Below, one piece after another: positions 59,439 through 64,000 of a stretch of DNA of 64,000 nt. Positions within the stretch are counted from its first letter, which is position 1. Each line of letters starts with the position of its first letter. The notes beneath the pieces were generated by a model. It did no database searches. It was not told where the DNA came from and saw nothing but the letters and a program-made list of their open reading frames with translations. The DNA comes from JBCCTX01 sp965263105. Lineage in GTDB: Bacteria; Bacteroidota; Bacteroidia; J057. The translations under genes were made by a program, and so were the position numbers. The stretch covers positions 2,108,001 through 2,172,000 of the forward strand of contig CBDHGL010000003.1 of NCBI GenBank assembly GCA_965263105.1, read 5' to 3'.

Positions 59439-60134
59439 ATAGATTAATATACTATTGGAAGGATTGTCGAATTTGCCAATTAAATGGGGAAAATTGGGGG
59501 GTGAAGGAAGAGGAGGGATGGTAAAATAGTCAACAATTCAGGTTGGTTAATTGGTTAGATAAAAGTACAAACTTAGGTGTGTAGGCCTGCAAAATTCGTT
59601 GGAGTCCACAGTTTGGGTTGGTTAATTGGTTAGATAGTCGACAGTCCACAGTACTTGGGTTGGAATAAAAAGGGGGTTAGTTTAGTCGAGTCCACGTTTG
59701 GGTTGGTAAAATTGGTAGCTAAGTATAGTGGACAAAAGGGTTGGTTAATTGGTTAGATATCGAAAGTCTACCCTGTAGGGGTAGCCTAATTGGGTAGATT
59801 CATGAGTCCCCCTATTCCGCCGGCGAGGTATCCAATTGGTTAGATACCTCGACAGGCGATAGCTTGGGTTGGTTAATTGGTTAGATATCGACAGTCCACA
59901 GCACCGGTATTGGTTAATTGCGAGATAGAGTCCACAGCTCAGGGTTGGTTAATTGGTTAGATAGTCGAGAGTCCATCAAGTCCTGACTTGGGTTGGTTAA
60001 CTCATTGAAAGAAAAACAGTTATCTATCTTGGCGGATAATCGAGGATAATTATCCAAAACTCAAGTCTAGGTTAGATCTAGGCTACCTAGCCTTACAACC
60101 CAAGCTATCGACCATGGACTATAAGACTATAAAA
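59439..60134. other. Gene-free region with a dispersed repeat array
   Basis: 696 bp between sufS and the nucleotidyltransferase gene. Most of it (59543-60000) is the repeat array annotated separately. The promoter for the minus-strand polysaccharide genes should lie at about 59440-59500, but I see only imperfect boxes (for example a TATTTG near 59436-59442). Confidence 0.6.
59543..60000 (+). repeat. Imperfect intergenic repeat array, core TTGGTTAATTGGTTAGATA
   Basis: Five exact copies of the 19-bp core at 59543, 59618, 59741, 59869 and 59945 (spacings 75, 123, 128 and 76 bp), plus partial copies at 59834, 59910 and 59991. Four copies of GTCCACAG (59604, 59644, 59894, 59930) stand between or beside cores, often next to GTCGA. 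The spacing is too irregular and the spacers are too related for CRISPR. A related piece occurs at 55081-55102. No coding potential. Confidence 0.8.
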
Positions 60135-61379
60135 CTATCCTAGCATCTCCTTAGCCTTTTGAATGGCTTCAATCATTCGGTCGATTTCTTCTACTGTGTT
60201 GTAGAAAGCAAAGGAGGCTCTCATGGTACCGGGTATTTGGAAGAACTCCATAACAGGTTGGGTACAATGGTGTCCGGTACGAATGGCAATCCCCATGTGA
60301 TCTAAAATGGTTCCTGCATCATAGGGGTGTATGCCATCAATGAGAAAAGATATTACGCTTGCTTTGTGAGAAGCGGTACCGATAAAGCGGATATATCCGA
60401 GTTCCTCTAATCTTTGGGTTCCATAGTCCAAGAGGTGTTTTTCTTGTTGAGCAATGGAATCATAGCCCAGTTTATGGACATAATCTATGGCTGCTCCGAG
60501 CCCAATTACTCCAGCAATATCAGGGGTGCCGGCTTCGAATTTGTGGGGTAAGCCTGCATAGGTAGTTTTTTCAAAGCTCACCACATCTATCATATCTCCT
60601 CCCCCCATGTAGGGTGGCATGGCGTTAAGCCATTTTTCTTTCCCATATAGGGCACCAATTCCGGTAGGAGCAAAAATTTTGTGACCAGAGAAAACCAAAA
60701 AATCACAATCGAGGTCTTGTACGTCCACTGCTTGGTGGGGGAGGGCCTGGGCAGCATCTAGGAGAACCGGAATTTCTCGGGCGTGAGCAGCATCTATGAT
60801 CTCTTTGACGGGATTGATGGTGCCCAAGGAATTTGAAATGTATGAAATGCTGACGATTTTGGTTTTATCAGAAAGCAGGGAATAATAGGCCTCCATGTCC
60901 AGCTCTCCTCTCTCTGTGATGGGAATCACTTTCAGGGAAGCCCCTTTCTGCTCACAGATTAATTGCCAGGGAACAATATTGGAGTGATGCTCCATGTAGG
61001 AAATCAAGATCTCGTCTCCTTCTGAGATAAAGGCTTGTCCAAAAGAATGAGCAACCAGGTTAATCGCCTGGGTGGTACCCGAAGTGAAAATGACTTCATG
61101 CGCGTGCTGAGCATTTAACAAACGCTGAAGCTTGCTGCGTGTCAATTCAAACGCATCGGTAGCCATCTGGCTTAGTTTATGAACCCCTCGGTGAACATTG
61201 CTGTTCTGATGTTGGTAATAATGCGATAGAGAGTTAATAACCTCCAGGGGTTTTTGGGAAGTAGCAGCATTATCGAAGTAAACCAGAGGCTTTCCATTTA
61301 CCTCTTGTTGAAGCAGGGGAAATTCCTTTCTCAAGGCATAGATATCCCAGGGAGTTTCAAAAGTTTTTGTGCTTGCCAT
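60135..61379 (-). CDS. sufS: Cysteine desulfurase SufS
   Basis: 414 residues. PLP enzyme of the aminotransferase V class: YFDNAATSQKP near 35, HRGVHKLS, the PLP Lys in SGHKIFAPTG near 230, and the catalytic Cys in RTGHHCTQPVM near 369. It releases sulfur from cysteine and passes it to the SufBCD scaffold. Last gene of the suf operon here (24 bp after sufD). No sufE is visible in the window. Confidence 0.96.
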   Translation of the reverse strand: MASTKTFETPWDIYALRKEFPLLQQEVNGKPLVYFDNAATSQKPLEVINSLSHYYQHQNSNVHRGVHKLSQMATDAFELTRSKLQRLLNAQHAHEVIFTSGTTQAINLVAHSFGQAFISEGDEILISYMEHHSNIVPWQLICEQKGASLKVIPITERGELDMEAYYSLLSDKTKIVSISYISNSLGTINPVKEIIDAAHAREIPVLLDAAQALPHQAVDVQDLDCDFLVFSGHKIFAPTGIGALYGKEKWLNAMPPYMGGGDMIDVVSFEKTTYAGLPHKFEAGTPDIAGVIGLGAAIDYVHKLGYDSIAQQEKHLLDYGTQRLEELGYIRFIGTASHKASVISFLIDGIHPYDAGTILDHMGIAIRTGHHCTQPVMEFFQIPGTMRASFAFYNTVEEIDRMIEAIQKAKEMLG

Positions 61380-61402
61380 AATTCCATCTTCACAGGTTAA
61401 GG

Positions 61403-62701
61403 TTAAAACCTATTTTCAATCAATTGTGCCAAGTAGGCTTGCATGGCTTCATTTTCAAACGTGTCAGTTACCTCAGTTGCAAAGGCTTGAATCAATAATT
61501 TTTTAGCTTGAACTTCATTGAGTCCACGTGCTCTGAGGTAAAACATTGCGTCGGGGTCCAATTTACCTGTCGTTGCCCCGTGGCTACACTTGACGTCATC
61601 GGCGTATATTTCCAACTGGGGTTTGGTATACATATGGGCCGTATCCGAGAGCAAAATATTCCGATTGGACTGGAAAGCATTGGTTTTTTGGGCATCGGGG
61701 AAAACGTGAATTCTGCCATTAAATACTCCAGTAGATTGATCGGTCATGATGCCCTTGTACATTTCATTGCTGAAGCAATGGGGTTTGGCGTGGTCTACCT
61801 GGGTATGGTTATCTACATGTTGGGAACCATCTAGCAGATACAAGCCCATCAGATGGGCTTCTCCATTAGGACCATCTAAAATAATTTTCAGATTATTTCT
61901 AATGACTTTTCCGCCAAAACTCAGGGTATGGATTGAGAAATAGCTATCTCTAGCCTGACGCGCTGTAGTGTGGTCAATTTGAGATGCTTGTGAGTTTTCT
62001 GACTGAAATTTCAAGTAGGACAAATGGGCATTTTCCCCCACAAATATTTCTGAAACGGAGTTTCTGAGGGTAGGCTGTTCCCCTAAGGAGTGGAAGCTTT
62101 CAATCACTTGGAATTGACTTCCGGGCTCAGCCAAGAATAAATTCCTATGCTGAATACTGGTTTCCGTACCTGTCGGACTAGTACTGAGGTGTAATAAATG
62201 TATCGGGGCTTTCCCTTGCGTATTCTTTGAGCCAATGATGCACATCCCATTATGGATGTACAGCGAGTTGATGGCCGTAAAAATATTGGTTTCTACCTGG
62301 ATTAAGGAGCCCGCATATTCTTTAAAGGTTTCCAATACCTCTCCTGAGAGTTCATTCAGAGGAACTATACGGAGAAGTTCTTTGTTATGTTGAATTCTGG
62401 AAAGGTCTGGAGAATACACGCCATTTAAGAACACACAGATATCTGCTTCCAGATCGGGTATCAGATAAGGTTCAATGGAGGCCAGTTCAAATGTCTCACC
62501 TGGAAGGTAATTTTTACTCACCAAAGGTTTAACGGAGGTATAACGCCATTCTTCCCACTTCTTACCGGGAAATTCGAGTTGAGTTAGCGCTCTTGTGGCT
62601 ACTTGAGAAAGTGGCAACAGCGAATTAACCCCATTTTTTGACCTAGGGATAAGGCCTGCAACAAAATTTTCTTTTATGCTATTATTTACACTACTGGCCA
62701 T
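61403..62701 (-). CDS. sufD: Fe-S cluster assembly protein SufD
   Basis: 432 residues. It matches SufD in length and in the C-terminal beta-helix block CSHGATTGKLDPDAMFYLRARGL; N-terminal part divergent, as usual. SufD forms the SufBC2D scaffold on which the cluster is built. Gene order sufB-sufC-sufD-sufS, all on the minus strand, with 33 bp or less between the last three. Confidence 0.95.
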   Translation of the reverse strand: MASSVNNSIKENFVAGLIPRSKNGVNSLLPLSQVATRALTQLEFPGKKWEEWRYTSVKPLVSKNYLPGETFELASIEPYLIPDLEADICVFLNGVYSPDLSRIQHNKELLRIVPLNELSGEVLETFKEYAGSLIQVETNIFTAINSLYIHNGMCIIGSKNTQGKAPIHLLHLSTSPTGTETSIQHRNLFLAEPGSQFQVIESFHSLGEQPTLRNSVSEIFVGENAHLSYLKFQSENSQASQIDHTTARQARDSYFSIHTLSFGGKVIRNNLKIILDGPNGEAHLMGLYLLDGSQHVDNHTQVDHAKPHCFSNEMYKGIMTDQSTGVFNGRIHVFPDAQKTNAFQSNRNILLSDTAHMYTKPQLEIYADDVKCSHGATTGKLDPDAMFYLRARGLNEVQAKKLLIQAFATEVTDTFENEAMQAYLAQLIENRF

Positions 62702-62734
62702 ATAGATCTTCTTCCTTGAAATAGGTAAAATTGA

Positions 62735-63490
62735 TTAAACTGAAGGGATATCTGCTTTGAGCCAGTCATATCCCTTTTCCTCAAGTTCTAGCGCCAACTC
62801 CTTTGTGCCAGATTTAATGATCTTGCCATCGTGCATGACGTGGACGAAATCAGGGACGATGTAGTCCAGAAGACGTTGGTAGTGTGTGATGATCAAAAAT
62901 CCTTTGTCCTCACTTCTCAGAGAATTTACGGCTTGGGAAACGATGCGTAAGGCATCAATGTCAAGTCCAGAATCAGTTTCATCCAAAATGCAAAAAGTGG
63001 GTTCCAACATGGCCATCTGGAAGATTTCATTTCGCTTTTTTTCTCCTCCAGAAAAACCTTCATTCACAGCCCGTTTAGTCAAACTGGAATCCAGTTCTAC
63101 AATTTTCTTCTTTTCATTCATGAGTTTGAGAAATTCCCCAGCGCTAAGGGCTTCCTGTCCGCGGTATTCACGAACTGCATTGAGAGAAGTACGGAGAAAA
63201 TTCACCATGCTTACCCCGGGTATCTCTACGGGATATTGGAAGGCTAAGAAGAGGCCTTCGCCGGCACGTTCATCTGGATCCATGTCCAGCAAGTCTTTAC
63301 CATGGAAATCCACAGAACCTTGCAGCACTTCATAATCTTCTCTTCCTGCTAAAACAGCGGAAAGGGTACTTTTACCTGAGCCATTAGGCCCCATAATGGC
63401 GTGAACTTCTCCTCCTTTTATCTCCAGGTTAACTCCCTTCAATATTTTCTTATCCTCTATTGAGGCATGTAGATCTTTTATAGAAAGCAT
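62735..63490 (-). CDS. sufC: Fe-S cluster assembly ATPase SufC
   Basis: 251 residues. ABC ATPase with Walker A GPNGSGKSTL at 34-43, signature GFSGGEKKRNEIFQM near 144, and Walker B FCILDETDSGLDIDAL. It drives conformational change in the SufB-SufD scaffold. Confidence 0.97.
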   Translation of the reverse strand: MLSIKDLHASIEDKKILKGVNLEIKGGEVHAIMGPNGSGKSTLSAVLAGREDYEVLQGSVDFHGKDLLDMDPDERAGEGLFLAFQYPVEIPGVSMVNFLRTSLNAVREYRGQEALSAGEFLKLMNEKKKIVELDSSLTKRAVNEGFSGGEKKRNEIFQMAMLEPTFCILDETDSGLDIDALRIVSQAVNSLRSEDKGFLIITHYQRLLDYIVPDFVHVMHDGKIIKSGTKELALELEEKGYDWLKADIPSV

Positions 63491-63543
63491 TATCGTATAT
63501 CGTTGATTTTGGTTTGTTTGATCTTAAATGGCTTGGTATTGAA

Positions 63544-64000
63544 TTAGCCTACACTTCCTTCCAAACTGATGGAGAGGAGCTTCTGGGCTTCCACGGCAAA
63601 TTCCATAGGAAGTTGATTCAATACTTCCTTGGCATAGCCGTTGACTATCAGTCCAACAGCTTTTTCTGTATCAATGCCCCGTTGGTTACAATAGAAGATT
63701 TGATCTTCCCCAATTTTTGAGGTGGTCGCTTCGTGCTCTACCTGTCCCGTAGGATTGGATACTTCTATATAGGGGAAGGTGTGTGCTCCACAGGTATCGC
63801 CTATAAGCAGGCTGTCGCACTGGGAGAAATTTCGCGCATTCTGAGCTCCCTTCATTATTTTTACCAGACCTCTGTAGCTATTATGGCTTTTTCCAGCAGA
63901 TATTCCTTTAGAAACGATAATGCTTCGGGTATTTTTTCCCATATGTATCATCTTTGTTCCTGTATCAGCTTGCTGGATACCATTGGTAACGGCAACGGAA
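63544..64000 (-). CDS. sufB: Fe-S cluster assembly protein SufB, C-terminal part (gene continues beyond the window)
   Basis: The frame is open from the stop at 63544 to the right edge with no stop, so only the last 151 residues are seen. It reads SVAVTNGIQQADTGTKM, then HMGKNTRSIIVSKGISAGKSHNSYRG and CDSLLIGDTCGAHTFPYIEV, which are SufB landmarks (conserved Cys and His of the scaffold). An internal ATG at 63951 is not the start. Confidence 0.95.
   Translation of the reverse strand, partial: SVAVTNGIQQADTGTKMIHMGKNTRSIIVSKGISAGKSHNSYRGLVKIMKGAQNARNFSQCDSLLIGDTCGAHTFPYIEVSNPTGQVEHEATTSKIGEDQIFYCNQRGIDTEKAVGLIVNGYAKEVLNQLPMEFAVEAQKLLSISLEGSVG

Noticed and set aside
59543..60000. CRISPR array
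   Set aside because: Repeats recur at irregular distances (75, 123, 128, 76 bp), the intervening DNA is itself repeat-related, and no cas gene is nearby.

Overview
The window is about 64 kb of a Bacteroidota chromosome. The evidence is a PorQ-type type IX secretion protein next to a giant PKD-repeat protein with a gliding-type C-terminal sorting domain, an UpxY/RfaH-like antiterminator inside a polysaccharide locus, and promoters of the TTTG-N19-TAnnTTTG type. A relative of the Saprospirales/Lewinella group is my guess from protein style, not a demonstrated placement.

Layout. Positions 1-1.76 kb are AT-rich and hold a decayed IS982-family element. From 1.76 to 12.05 kb lie housekeeping genes, mostly on the minus strand: radical SAM protein, two lytic transglycosylases, apt, a membrane-anchored helix-hairpin-helix protein, a degenerate sensor kinase-like protein, uvrA and a LOG-family protein. 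From 12.3 to 19.1 kb, plus strand, are porQ and the 1.9-thousand-residue PKD surface protein, then tRNA-His with its terminator. Uma2 and DUF389 genes follow on the minus strand.

From 21.5 to 59.4 kb almost everything is one minus-strand glycan locus, transcribed from right to left. It starts with a nucleotidyltransferase and a LegB-like dehydratase (57.6-59.4 kb). A regulatory block follows: a winged-helix/nucleotidyltransferase-like protein, a small conserved protein, a WbpD-like acetyltransferase and an UpxY-like antiterminator. Next come PseC-like and WbpP-like sugar enzymes, sulfotransferases, an ABC O-antigen exporter (Wzm/Wzt), and about a dozen glycosyltransferases with modifying enzymes (fucosyltransferase, FkbM methyltransferase, acetyltransferase, asparagine synthase). 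The end of the locus holds a Wza/Wzc/CpsB-type export and phosphoregulation set, then MBOAT/SGNH O-acylation genes closed by a strong terminator. One plus-strand membrane protein (30.8-32.1 kb) sits inside the block. The predicted product is a sulfated, fucosylated, acylated polysaccharide containing amino-dideoxy sugar. I see no initiating phosphoglycosyl transferase and no clear Wzx flippase.

From 59.5 to 60.0 kb there is an intergenic repeat array, and from 60.1 kb to the right edge the SUF iron-sulfur operon (sufB partial, sufC, sufD, sufS).

The most original observation is a pair of identically built 21-bp palindromes (half-site TTGAGTAA, 5-bp centre). One lies at the promoter of the winged-helix/nucleotidyltransferase-like gene, the other at the promoter of the UpxY-like antiterminator. 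Together they suggest an undescribed local switch in which a DNA-binding protein with a degenerate nucleotidyltransferase domain controls itself and the antiterminator that drives the polysaccharide operon.
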